Part shown: piece by piece, positions 9,530 to 19,272 of the stretch
Layout of the letters: each line of letters opens with the position of its first letter
Numbering within the stretch: position 1 is the first letter of the stretch
NCBI RefSeq assembly: GCF_900102855.1
Contig: NZ_FMWD01000004.1
Coordinates: 73,036-137,035 of the forward strand
Reading direction: 5' to 3'
Length of the DNA: 64,000 nt
Origin: Thiohalomonas denitrificans
GTDB lineage: Bacteria; Pseudomonadota; Gammaproteobacteria; Thiohalomonadales; Thiohalomonadaceae
Notes under the pieces: generated by a model
What the model was told of the DNA's origin: nothing
Database searches by the model: none
Seen by the model: the letters and a program-made list of their open reading frames with translations, nothing else
Translations under genes and position numbers: made by a program

Positions 9530-10342
9530 TCAGGCAGCAGAGCGCATAGGAGCGGTCCGTACGTGCGTGCTGTACAACGTTAGCCCCGTAAACGCCAACC
9601 CGCCGACCAGGTTACCCAGCACGGTGGGAATCTCGTTCCAGAGAAAGTAGTCCCCCACGGAAAACCCGCCGCCCATGATGATCGCAGATGGAAACAGAAA
9701 CATGTTCACAACCGAGTGTTCAAACCCCATAAAGAAAAAGAGCATTATCGGCATCCACATTGCAATGACTTTGCCGCTGACCGTCGTCGAGATCATTGCG
9801 CCGACCACACCCAGGGATACCATCCAGTTGCACAACATGCCCCGCAGGAAAATCGTCAGCCACCCAGCCATCCCGTATTGCTCGTAGCCCAGGGTCCGGC
9901 TTTCGCCGATATTCGCGATCTTTTGACCTACCGCTCCCGGATCAGTGGCGAAACCGTAGGTGAAAACCGCTGCCATCATGAACGCCACTGTTATTGCACC
10001 CGCGAAATTTCCCACGAACACGAGGCCCCAGTTCCTCAAAATTCGATTCACTGTCACCCCGGGCCGCTTATCCAGTAACGCTAGGGGAGTCAACACGAAC
10101 ACCCCGGTCAGCAGGTCAAAGCCCATCAGATACAACATGCAAAACCCGACAGGGAACAGAATCGCACCCACCAGCGGGGAACCGGTCTGGACAGCAATCG
10201 TGACTGCGAAGGCAGCGGCCAGGGCGAGGATGGCACCAGCCATATACGCCCTGATCAGCGTATCCCTGGTGGACATGAAGACCTTGGATTCTCCAACATC
10301 CACCATTTTCGTGACGAATTCAGAAGGCATCAGATAAGCCAT
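9530..10342 (-). CDS. Formate/nitrite transporter family (FNT) channel
   Basis: A 270-residue polytopic protein of FocA/NirC size. It shows hydrophobic stretches matching six transmembrane helices and FNT-type signatures such as LLTGVFVLTPLALLDKRPG, NWGLVFVGNFAGAI, GMLCNWMVSLGVVGAM and FFMGFEHSVVNMF. FNT proteins are pentameric channels for monovalent anions such as formate, nitrite or hydrosulfide. The long open frame extends upstream to 10663, but the start at 10342 follows an AGGGGAA sequence and gives the family's normal N-terminus (MAYLMPSEFV). Given nirS and an HPP protein elsewhere in the window, nitrite is a reasonable but unproven substrate. The 490 bp up to the next gene contains no recognisable gene. 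Confidence 0.92.
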   Translation of the reverse strand: MAYLMPSEFVTKMVDVGESKVFMSTRDTLIRAYMAGAILALAAAFAVTIAVQTGSPLVGAILFPVGFCMLYLMGFDLLTGVFVLTPLALLDKRPGVTVNRILRNWGLVFVGNFAGAITVAFMMAAVFTYGFATDPGAVGQKIANIGESRTLGYEQYGMAGWLTIFLRGMLCNWMVSLGVVGAMISTTVSGKVIAMWMPIMLFFFMGFEHSVVNMFLFPSAIIMGGGFSVGDYFLWNEIPTVLGNLVGGLAFTGLTLYSTHVRTAPMRSAA

Positions 10343-10833
10343 GGAAGTTCCCCTGTTCGGTTGATCGAGAGTCTCATTCGGAATGGTTCCGGATTCGTAT
10401 CTACGTAGTTGCGAACAGCAGAATCCGTGCCAGAGATGTCTTACATTTCCAACTCCTTGTTTATATGAGTTAATGCAGTGAGCGCGGAGACGGAGTGGCC
10501 GAAGGGAGATGCTCTTGATCGATGCAATAGCCGTGAATCGGTATTGTTTTGGTGCGATTATTCTCGCGCAAGTTTTTCCTCTAACAGCACTAAACTTTCG
10601 ATCAACGGTCGAACTGTGGGTACTATACGTTTTCCCGCGCGCCACATCGGTGGGACTAACCACCGAATGTAGTCACGACGCCCGCCGCATCCGCCAGGGC
10701 ACGCTGTTTCGAATTCGGCCCCGCAGTCGAAGCGGTGGCGGGGCACGGCGTCGTATCACTGTGCCACGGGCCGTACCGATCCCCGGGGCTCGCCGCCGAC
10801 AAACAACACGATTACCAGGAGCAGCGTACCACC

Positions 10834-13800
10834 ATGCCCGCCGACAAAAGGCACGCCCACCACCCCGCCCGCGAGCGCGAAAACGGATCGCCGAGCGAGG
10901 AGCACGCCGTAGCCATCGTCGGCATCGGCGCCTCAGCGGGCGGTCTGGAAGCGGCCACGGCGCTGCTCGACGCCCTACCGCCCGATACCGGACTCGCCTT
11001 CGTCCTGATCCAGCACTTGGCGCCCGACCACCCGAGCATGCTGGTGGACCTGCTGGCCCGGCACACCGACATGCCCGTCGAGGAGGCACAAAACGCGGTG
11101 CCGGCCGCGCCTAATCACATCTACGTCATACCGCCGAACGCCAGTCTTGGCATCCTCCACGGCGTGTTGCAGGTGCTCCCGGCGCTCGACCACCACGGGG
11201 CGCTTCTGACGATCGACTATTTCCTGTGCGCCCTCGCCCGGGACCAGGGGCCGCGCGCCATCGGCGTTATCCTCTCGGGCAGCGCCTCGGACGGGGCGCG
11301 CGGGATCGCGGCGATCAAGGCCGAGAGCGGCATCACCTTCGCCCAGAACAAGGAGAGCGCCCAGCACCCCAGCATGCCCCAAAGCGCCGCCGAGGCCGGG
11401 GCGGACAAGGTGTTATCCCCCGCCGACATCGCCCGGGAGCTAGCTCGCATCGCCGGCGAGCCGTTGCGCGTCGACTCGGCGGATCGGCCGGGGCTGGGCG
11501 ACCACCTGGGCACGGTGCTGTTTCTGCTGCGCAACCAGAGCGGCCACGACTTCACCGGCTACAAACCCAATACCATCGAGCGACGCATCACCCGGCGCAT
11601 GTTGCTGCACAAGCTGAGGACGGTCGAGGAGTACATCCGCTATCTGCAACAGTCGCCGGGCGAACTCCAGGCGCTGTTCGAGGAGCTGCTGATCAGCGTC
11701 ACCGCCTTTTTTCGTGACCCGGAGGTGTTCGACGCGCTCCAGCGGCAGGTCTTCCCGCGTCTGATCGAGGGGCGGCCGGCCCAAGACCCCATCCGGGTCT
11801 GGGTGCCGGGCTGCGCCGGGGGTGAAGAGGCCTATTCCATCGCCATCGCCCTGAGCGAATACCTCGCCTCCACGCCGGTGCCGGCGCAGACGGTGCAGGT
11901 CTTCGGCAGCGACATCGACGAGCGGGCGATCCTGCGTGCGCGCGCCGGCCTCTATCCCGACAGCATCATGGCCGACGTCTCGGCGGAGCGGTTGCAGCGT
12001 TTCTTCGTCAAGACGACCAACGGTTACCAAGTGGCCCAGCCGATCCGCGACATGTGTGTATTCGCCGTGCAGGACATCAACCGCGACCCGCCATTCTCGC
12101 GCATGGACCTGGTCTCCTGCCGCAACCTGCTGATCTACCTGGGACCGGCGCTACAGGAAAAGGTGCTGGGGACGTTGCACTACGCGCTCAAGCCGGCCGG
12201 TTTCCTGCTGCTGGGCAGCTCGGAGAGCATCGGCAAGGCGGCGGACCTGTTCACCCTGATGGACAAGAAGGCCAAGATCTACGAAAGGAAGTCCTCACAG
12301 CGACCGGTCGCCCGCCCGGGCACCTCCTGGCCGGAGACCCGTGCGGGTGAAGCCATCACCCGCACGGCCGCCCCGATCGGCGCACCGGCGCGGGACGTGG
12401 TGCGTGAGGCCGAGCAGTACATCCTCGCGGAATTCAGTCCGCCTGCGCTGATTGTCAACGACCACATGGAGGTGGTCGGCTACAGCGGGCGCACCAGCCC
12501 CTACATCGAGCCGGCCCACGGTGCCGCCAGCGCTCAGCTATTCAAGGTGGTCCGCCAGGAGCTGACCGGGGCCCTGCACCTGGCGGTGCACCAGGTCCTG
12601 GATACGAACGAGCCGGTCGCCCGGGAGGCCATCCGCTATCGCGCGCAGGAGGCGGAGCGCTATGTCGACCTCACGGTACGCCCGCTACCGGCCGTGCCGG
12701 GCTATGTCCTGGTGGTGTTCCAGGAGGCGGGCATGGCGCCGGCAAGCCCGCCTCCGGAGTCCGCCGGCAGCCTGGTTCGCGCGCTGGAGCAGGAACTGTC
12801 AACCACCCGCGGGCAACTGCAGTCGATCATCAGCGAGCAGGTCAACACGGGCGAGACGCTGCAATCGGCCTACGAGGAGCTGCTGTCGAGCAACGAGGAG
12901 TTGCAGAGCACCAACGAAGAACTGGAAAGCGCCAAGGAGGAGCTGCAATCCACCAACGAGGAGCTGGCCACGGTCAACGAGGAGTTGCTGGTGCGCAACG
13001 GCCAGCTCGAACACGCCAATGATGACCTGCTCAACCTCCTGGCCAGCGTCGAACTGCCCATGGTCATGCTGGATGGGGAGTTGCGGGTGCGCCACTTCAC
13101 ACCCATGGCCCGACCGCTGCTCAACCTCATCGATGCGGACGTGGGACGGCCGCTGCGCCACCTGCGCACCAATCTCGACATCAAGGAGCTGGACCGCGAC
13201 CTGCAAGCCGTGGTCGACAGCGGCGACAGCCGCACGATTGAGGTCCGCGGTCGCGGCGAGCGCTGGTACTCCCTGCGGATGCGGCCGTACAAGTCCCAGG
13301 AAGGTGCCATCGAAGGCGCCGTGCTGGTGTTCCTCGATCTGGCCGAGTTCTCCGCCGAGCACGCCCAGGACCTGCGGCTGGCCGCCATGGTGCGCGAGTC
13401 GGCCGACGCCATCAGCCTGCTGGACCTGGACGGCCGCATCCTGGAGTGGAACCGGGGCGCCGAGGCGCTGTACGGCTATCCCCAGGCCGAGGCCCAGCGG
13501 ATGAACGTGAGCGCCCTCGCGCCGCATCCGGAGCAGCGGCAGGTGCAGGAGCTACTGGCGCGGCTGCGCGCCGGCGAGACTCTGCGTTCGGTCGGGGCCC
13601 GGCGGGTGACCCGCGACGGCCACGAGCTGGAGGTCAGCATCACCGCATCGCCCCTGCCCGGACCCGACGGGGCACCCATCGCCATCGTCTCCATCGAGCA
13701 GGACATCACTCACCTCAAACACAATCTCGAGCGCGCCCAGCGGCTGGCGACGGTGGTGCACGACGCCAACGACGCCATCACCGTGCGCGATCTCGACGGC

Positions 13801-14082
13801 CGCATCCGCGTCTGGAACCGGGCGGCCGAAAGGCTGTACGGTTACCGTGAAGAGGAGATGTTGGGGCTGGGGATCGACCGGCTGCTGTCGCCGGCCGCAC
13901 GGGAGCAGGACGAGGCGTTACTGACGCGCCTGCGCCGCGGGGAACCCAACGAGCGATTCACGACCCAACGGAGGACGCGGAATGGCGGCACCATCACCGT
14001 CGAATTGACCGCATCGCTGTTGCGGGATGACGAAGGGCGACCCCAGGCCATCACCACCACCGAACGCACGGTGGCGGGCTGA
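10834..14082 (+). CDS. CheB methylesterase-CheR methyltransferase fusion with coiled coil and PAS domains
   Basis: A 1082-residue cytoplasmic signalling protein. Domains in order: CheB-type methylesterase (GIGASAGGLEA, HLAPDHPSM and SGSASDGARG carrying the Ser, His and Asp; about 25-210) without a receiver domain; CheR methyltransferase (FFRDPEVFDAL, WVPGCAGGEEAYSIAI, CRNLLIYL; about 220-480); a heptad-rich coiled coil built of EELQSTNEEL-like repeats (about 650-735); and three PAS domains to the C-terminus. The ATG at 10834 follows an AGGAG sequence, and the frame upstream has no family homology. It is followed after 44 bp by a PAS histidine kinase, so the two probably form a signalling operon; no other chemotaxis genes are present. 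The stimulus is unknown. Confidence 0.93.
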   Translation: MPADKRHAHHPARERENGSPSEEHAVAIVGIGASAGGLEAATALLDALPPDTGLAFVLIQHLAPDHPSMLVDLLARHTDMPVEEAQNAVPAAPNHIYVIPPNASLGILHGVLQVLPALDHHGALLTIDYFLCALARDQGPRAIGVILSGSASDGARGIAAIKAESGITFAQNKESAQHPSMPQSAAEAGADKVLSPADIARELARIAGEPLRVDSADRPGLGDHLGTVLFLLRNQSGHDFTGYKPNTIERRITRRMLLHKLRTVEEYIRYLQQSPGELQALFEELLISVTAFFRDPEVFDALQRQVFPRLIEGRPAQDPIRVWVPGCAGGEEAYSIAIALSEYLASTPVPAQTVQVFGSDIDERAILRARAGLYPDSIMADVSAERLQRFFVKTTNGYQVAQPIRDMCVFAVQDINRDPPFSRMDLVSCRNLLIYLGPALQEKVLGTLHYALKPAGFLLLGSSESIGKAADLFTLMDKKAKIYERKSSQRPVARPGTSWPETRAGEAITRTAAPIGAPARDVVREAEQYILAEFSPPALIVNDHMEVVGYSGRTSPYIEPAHGAASAQLFKVVRQELTGALHLAVHQVLDTNEPVAREAIRYRAQEAERYVDLTVRPLPAVPGYVLVVFQEAGMAPASPPPESAGSLVRALEQELSTTRGQLQSIISEQVNTGETLQSAYEELLSSNEELQSTNEELESAKEELQSTNEELATVNEELLVRNGQLEHANDDLLNLLASVELPMVMLDGELRVRHFTPMARPLLNLIDADVGRPLRHLRTNLDIKELDRDLQAVVDSGDSRTIEVRGRGERWYSLRMRPYKSQEGAIEGAVLVFLDLAEFSAEHAQDLRLAAMVRESADAISLLDLDGRILEWNRGAEALYGYPQAEAQRMNVSALAPHPEQRQVQELLARLRAGETLRSVGARRVTRDGHELEVSITASPLPGPDGAPIAIVSIEQDITHLKHNLERAQRLATVVHDANDAITVRDLDGRIRVWNRAAERLYGYREEEMLGLGIDRLLSPAAREQDEALLTRLRRGEPNERFTTQRRTRNGGTITVELTASLLRDDEGRPQAITTTERTVAG

Positions 14083-14126
14083 TGCAGCGCGCGGACGCGG
14101 CCATTTAACCAAAGAGGAAGACACCC

Positions 14127-15818
14127 GTGGAATCAATAGACCGCTTGAGCGCCGAGCAGTTGGCCGAGCGGCTGGCGTCGTTACAGACCACCCTGCAGGA
14201 TGAGTCCGACGAGGTACAGCAACTGGTCCACAACCTCCGGGTCCACCAGATCGAGCTGGAGATGCAGAATCGCGAGCTGCGCGAGGCCCATGACGAACTG
14301 GAGGCCTCCCGCGACCGCTATGCCGACCTCTACGACTTCGCCCCGGTCGGCTATCTGAGCTTCAACGCGCGCGGGCAGGTGCTGAACCTCAACCTCACGG
14401 CCGCTGAACTGCTCGGCCAGGAGCGGCGGCGGGTGATCGGCCAGGCGTTTGTCAGCTATCTGGCACCGGGCCAGAGCACGGCGTTCGTCACCCATCTGCA
14501 GGCGGTATGCGATTCCGGGCAGGGACACGTCCTGGAATTCACCCTCAAAGGTCGCCGAGGCGAACCCATCGACGTACACCTGGAGAGCGTTGCCGCAGCG
14601 CACTCGCCGGACGCCGAGTGCGTCTGCCGCAGCGCCCTGACCGACGTCTCGCAACTGACACGGTCGCGTACGGCCCTGCGCGAGAGCGAGGCGCGCTACC
14701 GGCGCGAGGCCGCCGAGCTGGCCGCCATCTATCGCAGCGCGCCGGTGGGCATCGCCGTCCTCGATCAGGATCTGCGCTACCTGCGGGTCAACGAGTGTCT
14801 GGCCGATATGACCGGACTTTCCGTCGCCGAACACGTGGGCAAGCGGTTGGCCGAGGTCGTTCCGGCTCTGGCGAAGCAGGCGGCGCCCGGCCTGCGCCGG
14901 GTGTTGGCGACCGGCAAGCCGCTGCTGGGCGTGGAGCTCAGCAGCGAGACGCCGGCACAGCCCGGGGTGCGGCGCCACTGGGTGGAGCATTGGAGCCCGA
15001 TGACCGACGAGAGCGGACGGGCCGTAGGCGTGATCGCGGTATCCGAAGAGGTGACCGAGCGAAAGCTCCTGGAGGCGACCCGCCGCCGCGAAAAGGAGCT
15101 GCGGCGACAGAACGACAAGCTCCAGCAATTCGCCTCGCTGGTGGCGCACGACCTCAAGGCGCCGCTACGCGCAGTCGATGTGCTGTCAAGTGCCATTGAG
15201 GAGGATGAGGGGGCGCGGCTGTCGTCCGAGGGGCTCGGCCAGTTGCAGCTATTGCGCACGCGGGTGCAGCGCATGAATGAGCTGGTCAGCGGGCTGCTCG
15301 ATTATGCCCGCGCCGGCCGTGCCGATAGCGACGTCGTCGACGTCGATACCGCGCTCCTGGTGCAGGAGGTGCTTCAGTCCCGGGACGTGCCCGAGGGCTT
15401 CCGCGTGTCGGTTGCCCCGGACATGCCATGCCTGCGCACCGAACGGGCCCCCTTGCAGCAGGTGTTCGCCAACCTGATCGATAACGCCATCAAGTACCAC
15501 GACCGCCCCGATGGCCATGTCCGGGTATCGTCCAGCGATATCGGCGACTTTCATGAATTCGCCGTAGCGGACGACGGGCCGGGCATAGCGCCCGAGGACC
15601 AAGAGCGTATCTTCGAAATGTTTCAGCGGATCTCCGACAAAAGCGGGGTCCAGGGTACCGGCATCGGGCTGGCCGTGGTCAAGAAGACCATTGAGACCGA
15701 GGGCGGCAGCCTGCATTTGGAATCGGCGCCAGGCCGGGGTGCCACGTTCCGCTTTACCTGGCCGAAGGATGTAGTGCAGCGTCGAATTTCCGACCAAGGG
15801 AATTGCGACAGTCACTGA
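14127..15818 (+). CDS. PAS-domain sensor histidine kinase, soluble
   Basis: A 563-residue protein with no transmembrane segment. It begins with a coiled-coil stretch (VHQIELEMQNRELREAHDEL) and holds two PAS domains (about 60-170 and 190-310), a HisKA dimerisation segment with VAHDLKAPLR (phospho-accepting His near 340) and a HATPase domain with NLIDNAIKYHD, DDGPGIAPEDQ and GTGIGLAVVKK. The GTG start is supported by AGAGGAAG 6 bases upstream. No response regulator is adjacent, and the upstream CheB-CheR-PAS protein has no receiver domain, so the phosphotransfer partner is outside the window. Its 3' end overlaps the convergent corA gene by 7 bp. Confidence 0.93.
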   Translation: MESIDRLSAEQLAERLASLQTTLQDESDEVQQLVHNLRVHQIELEMQNRELREAHDELEASRDRYADLYDFAPVGYLSFNARGQVLNLNLTAAELLGQERRRVIGQAFVSYLAPGQSTAFVTHLQAVCDSGQGHVLEFTLKGRRGEPIDVHLESVAAAHSPDAECVCRSALTDVSQLTRSRTALRESEARYRREAAELAAIYRSAPVGIAVLDQDLRYLRVNECLADMTGLSVAEHVGKRLAEVVPALAKQAAPGLRRVLATGKPLLGVELSSETPAQPGVRRHWVEHWSPMTDESGRAVGVIAVSEEVTERKLLEATRRREKELRRQNDKLQQFASLVAHDLKAPLRAVDVLSSAIEEDEGARLSSEGLGQLQLLRTRVQRMNELVSGLLDYARAGRADSDVVDVDTALLVQEVLQSRDVPEGFRVSVAPDMPCLRTERAPLQQVFANLIDNAIKYHDRPDGHVRVSSSDIGDFHEFAVADDGPGIAPEDQERIFEMFQRISDKSGVQGTGIGLAVVKKTIETEGGSLHLESAPGRGATFRFTWPKDVVQRRISDQGNCDSH

Positions 15819-16891
15819 ACCCGGGAGAGCCAGCCCTTGCGCCAAAAATAGAGCAGCAGCCCTCCCGCGACGAAGAGCATGGTCAGCAACACCACCGGGT
15901 AGCCGTAGTACCAGTACAGCTCCGGCATAGCCCACGGGCTTCCGGGATGATGAAAGTTCATCCCATAAACCCCGGCGATGAATGTCAGGGGAATAAAGAT
16001 GGTGGCAATGACCGTGAGCACCCGCATGACCTCGGAGAGCCGGTTGTTAACCGCCGACAGATGCACTTCCAATATCGAACTGGCCATGTCCCGATATACC
16101 TCGATCAACTCCATTATCTGTATGGTGTGGTCATAGCAATCGCGAATGTAAGGGCGCGTCTCTTCATGGATGATGTCATCGCCATCACGAAGCAGGTTGT
16201 TGACCGCCTCTCTCTGGGGCCAGAGCATCCGGCGCAGCAGCAGCAAGTGTCGCCTCAGGCGATGGATCTCTCTCGCCGCCGCCGCTCTCGGCTGCTCCAG
16301 CACATCACTCTCCAACTCATCAACCCGATCACCCAGGTCGTCAAGTAGCGGAAAGCCGGTATCAATGACGAAGTCGAAAAGCGTGTAGAGCAAGTAGTCG
16401 GCGCTCCGGGTGCGTATCCGGCCGCGACTGTGCTGCAATCGCCTCCTGACCGGCTTGAAGGGGTCGTTGTCGCCGGTATCAAACGAAACGATGAAGCCTC
16501 TGCCGTAGAAAATACTAACCTGTTCGATCGCGACATCATCGCCATCGAACCATGGCCGGGCCAGCACCGCAAACAATTGCCCGTCATAACGGTCCACCTT
16601 CGGCCGCTGGCCCACATTCATCACGTCCTCCAACGCCAGCGGATGCAGCCCGAAGAGATCGCCGAACGCCTGCAGGCGCTCTGTGCCGGGGTTGCCCTGA
16701 ATATGGATCCAGGTAGTCGTAGGGCTACTCAGATAGGCGTCGGCCTCGGCCGGATCACTCAACTCGCGCTCTTCAAACGTGCTTTCGGAATAGTCGACCA
16801 GGGTGATGCGAAGGCTCGCAGCCGGCTCGGCGGGCATAAGGGTCCCGGGCGGCGTGCCGGGCGGGTGATAGCGTTTGCCAATTGGGTTCAT
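15812..16891 (-). CDS. corA: CorA family magnesium/cobalt transporter
   Basis: A 359-residue CorA protein with a large acidic cytoplasmic N-terminal domain, two C-terminal transmembrane helices and the signature YGMNF before the second helix. CorA forms a pentameric Mg2+ channel in the inner membrane. The ATG at 16891 is chosen to give a normal N-terminus; the open frame extends upstream to 16966 but the extra residues look non-coding, and no strong ribosome binding site distinguishes candidate starts. Its last 150 bp recur as a degenerate copy at 19944-20092. It converges on the histidine kinase with a short overlap of the two 3' ends. Confidence 0.94.
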   Translation of the reverse strand: MNPIGKRYHPPGTPPGTLMPAEPAASLRITLVDYSESTFEERELSDPAEADAYLSSPTTTWIHIQGNPGTERLQAFGDLFGLHPLALEDVMNVGQRPKVDRYDGQLFAVLARPWFDGDDVAIEQVSIFYGRGFIVSFDTGDNDPFKPVRRRLQHSRGRIRTRSADYLLYTLFDFVIDTGFPLLDDLGDRVDELESDVLEQPRAAAAREIHRLRRHLLLLRRMLWPQREAVNNLLRDGDDIIHEETRPYIRDCYDHTIQIMELIEVYRDMASSILEVHLSAVNNRLSEVMRVLTVIATIFIPLTFIAGVYGMNFHHPGSPWAMPELYWYYGYPVVLLTMLFVAGGLLLYFWRKGWLSRVQ

Positions 16892-16986
16892 GGGGGTGCC
16901 GGTCAAATAGGGGATAGTTCCATTGAAGCGGCGCCTCTGCCGGATTGCAATCTGGCACGGCTGCAAGCGTATCGGCTAAATACATA

Positions 16987-17057
16987 TTCCGAAATGGTAT
17001 CACCGCGTTGTCCTGTCTCCCTCAGGAAGAGGGGGAGTGATAGACACCATTTCGGAC
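16987..17057. repeat. About 70-bp palindromic repeat, copy 2
   Basis: The ends TTCCGAAATGGTATCAC and GTGATAGACACCATTTCGGA are inverted repeats, and the right end matches the element at 7690-7770. The rest of the gap from 16892 to 17409 holds no recognisable gene. Confidence 0.75.
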
Positions 17058-17409
17058 CACGTATTCAGCTTACGAGCAGACCGGCTGAATCTGAGCAGGC
17101 ATAACCATCGCTCACTGAGGTCGACCCGAGATACCCCCACGCCCGATATGTAGGTAAGGCTCCGTCCGTACCCGCGTCGATACCGTTGACGAGCCAGGAG
17201 CTCAGGCTACGATTGTTTGTGGCGGTCGCCTGTGGAAGCCGCGCCGCACTCGGTGCGGTCATTTCACGGGTGAGAGGCTAGGCATAGCGCCTTCCGAGGC
17301 CGCAGCGCCGGCACAGGAAGGCCGGCGCTGACCTCGAGGTGAGCCCTGGGCCTCAAGCCGCCTGTGACGGACCGTTCCCCTCGCCTGCAGCTTCATGGAG
17401 GAAGCTCTG

Positions 17410-18249
17410 ATGCATAAGACTGTAACTCACCCTGTGTCCTTTCCACATATCATGCTCGCCGCCTCATTGGCGTTCGCGCCGGCGGCAGGCTTTGCCCAAG
17501 GCAACGCCGCCAAGCCTGCGCCTGGCAAGAGCGACTACGTCGAGTTCGACGAGACGAAGGTGCTCATCGAGATCAACGCGACAGACGGCGATGTCGGCTT
17601 CCACGCCCTGCTCGATGGGGATGCTTGGCGCATAGCCAGGATCCGGGATCCACGCGGGCATGAGATCTTCCAGGAGAAGGCCAAGCAGGAATTGGCCGAT
17701 CAGGGGCTCACGGAGAGCTTCTTCGAGAGCGCCGAGCCTCTCTGCCAAGCCGATCCCGAGGAACCCGATGCGCGCGTGGTCCCCTTAGGCCAGTTCCTGG
17801 AGCGCTTCGAGGCCGGCGAGTACACCTTCACAGCCAAAACCCTCGAGGGTGAGGCGATGCTGGGCACAGCGCAGCTGACCTACGCATTGCCCGCAGCGAC
17901 CGAAATCCTCTCTTTCGACGGCTCGACGATCATTTGGGCGCCGGGGGATGCTCTTGGGCTGTGTCAGGACGACACGCTGGTTACCGAGGGCATCATCGAG
18001 GACCCCGCCACCGTGGACATCGTGGGTTGGCAGGTAGTGGTCGAACCGGCGGATGACGAGGCAGTCGACCCGTTGCGGATCTTCAGCGTGGAGCTGCCGG
18101 CCAATGTCCGGACCGTTACAGTCCCACAAGCCTTCATGCAAGCCTACTTTGAGGACGGTGTCACCGAGTTCAAGGTCGAGATCATTTCGATCGAGGAAAG
18201 CGGCAACCAGACGGCCTCTGAGGAAGAGTTCGATCTCAGCGCTGGGTAA
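17410..18249 (+). CDS. Secreted or periplasmic acidic protein, unknown function
   Basis: A 279-residue protein with a signal peptide (about residues 1-30, ending AAGFAQ) and an acidic mature chain. GGAGGAAG six bases before the ATG at 17410 decides the start. No family is recognised. A region rich in beta-forming residues (YVEFDETKVLIEINATDGDV) is followed by two lone cysteines (PLCQAD and GLCQDD) that could form a disulfide. The repeated pattern of short hydrophobic strands suggests immunoglobulin-like or other beta domains, but this is only an impression. It stands alone in the sense direction, with a GC-rich hairpin downstream. Confidence 0.75.
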   Translation: MHKTVTHPVSFPHIMLAASLAFAPAAGFAQGNAAKPAPGKSDYVEFDETKVLIEINATDGDVGFHALLDGDAWRIARIRDPRGHEIFQEKAKQELADQGLTESFFESAEPLCQADPEEPDARVVPLGQFLERFEAGEYTFTAKTLEGEAMLGTAQLTYALPAATEILSFDGSTIIWAPGDALGLCQDDTLVTEGIIEDPATVDIVGWQVVVEPADDEAVDPLRIFSVELPANVRTVTVPQAFMQAYFEDGVTEFKVEIISIEESGNQTASEEEFDLSAG

Positions 18250-18312
18250 GCATCAGCGTTGAACGCGCTGTGATGCGGGTCCGTCCCGAACGGGACAGTT
18301 CCGCTCAGACTC

Positions 18313-18338
18313 ACGAGCCGGCCCGGAGGCCGGCTCGT
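18313..18338 (+). terminator. Strong GC hairpin, candidate terminator
   Basis: A perfect 11-bp inverted repeat (ACGAGCCGGCC and its complement) with a CGGA loop lies 64 bp after the secreted-protein gene. There is no T-tract, so termination strength is uncertain. The rest of the gap from 18250 to 18550 holds nothing recognisable. Confidence 0.5.
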
Positions 18339-18550
18339 TGGGGACCCTTGGTGGCATCGCAACGCTGAGTCCACCAATTCGACGATGCCCCTGGCGACCA
18401 TTTCGCGACCCTCGAACTGGGTGGTCAGGTAACCCCATGCCGAATCGCAACGTTCTAAGGTGATCTAACACGGCAATGCCGAGTAATCGCGGGAGCTTTC
18501 TTCTTCGTTTCTTACAATGGGTGTCCATGTAAATCACCCCCCCCGGCGAC

Positions 18551-19054
18551 CTACTTTCTCCACTTCATTGGATCGCAAACAGGTAATAAATTATGATTAC
18601 CTTCGATTCTAGCCCAATCCTCAAATAGAATATCAATATTTCTCAAGTATTTTCCTAGTGTGTATTTATAACGCTGCGCATCTCCTTGCCACTTCGCGGC
18701 ACCCGCTTCCAGCTCTACCAAGCCATAAAGGGTGATCGCTACACCATCTGGCAATAAAAGTGGATAGCTCGCATAGCATTCAGCACCACAGCTGCATTCA
18801 CAGGCGACAAGACGCTGATTTTTTACATCTTCAATTGTGACGCCTTCGTTAATCGCGGACTCAAGCATTGATAGTTTTCTTTCGTAAAAAAATCCTTTGA
18901 AGGATTCTTTATCTTCAATTGCTTTACGATATTCTGCCTCTTTGAAAATATGTGTAACCTTGGCAAATATAATGTCTCCATTCTTTGGTTGAGCAGCACA
19001 ACCAGCTAATAGTATTGATATAAATCCTATTAGAACCAGAACATTCTTACTCAT
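18551..19054 (-). CDS. Small lipoprotein, unknown function
   Basis: A 167-residue protein with a lipoprotein signal peptide: MSKNVLVLIGFISILLAGC places the lipidated cysteine in an LAGC lipobox. The mature part contains the cysteine cluster VACECSCGAECYASYP and a charged helical stretch. AAGGAGG directly before the ATG at 19054 sets the start. Base composition is visibly richer in A and T than the genes to the left, as with its neighbours to 21.3 kb, which suggests acquired DNA. No family is recognised; the cysteine cluster could bind metal or form disulfides in the periplasm. Confidence 0.75.
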   Translation of the reverse strand: MSKNVLVLIGFISILLAGCAAQPKNGDIIFAKVTHIFKEAEYRKAIEDKESFKGFFYERKLSMLESAINEGVTIEDVKNQRLVACECSCGAECYASYPLLLPDGVAITLYGLVELEAGAAKWQGDAQRYKYTLGKYLRNIDILFEDWARIEGNHNLLPVCDPMKWRK

Positions 19055-19272
19055 AGGTCCTCCTTGGGGCTGCACCGCTTCCTGATGAAGAATATGGCTG
19101 TCCTATTCTCCACCCGCTACGCCACACCCCGCACGTTCTTAAGCAAAGCCACTCATCGAGCAAGAAAAAGCCATAATCGGCTTGCCTCCTCACATAAGCC
19201 GTGGCTTGCCCTGCAGCGGCAAAAAAGGGGAAGCCGTCGGACTCGATATGGGTGTTAGGCGACCTCGTTATA

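Noticed and set aside
10343..10663. N-terminal extension of the formate/nitrite channel
   Set aside because: The extra residues have no transmembrane or family pattern, and a ribosome binding site precedes the start at 10342.
12662..13504. 280-codon Arg/Ser-rich frame inside the CheB-CheR gene
   Set aside because: Composition is typical of an alternate frame in GC-rich DNA, and the main frame contains all recognised domains.
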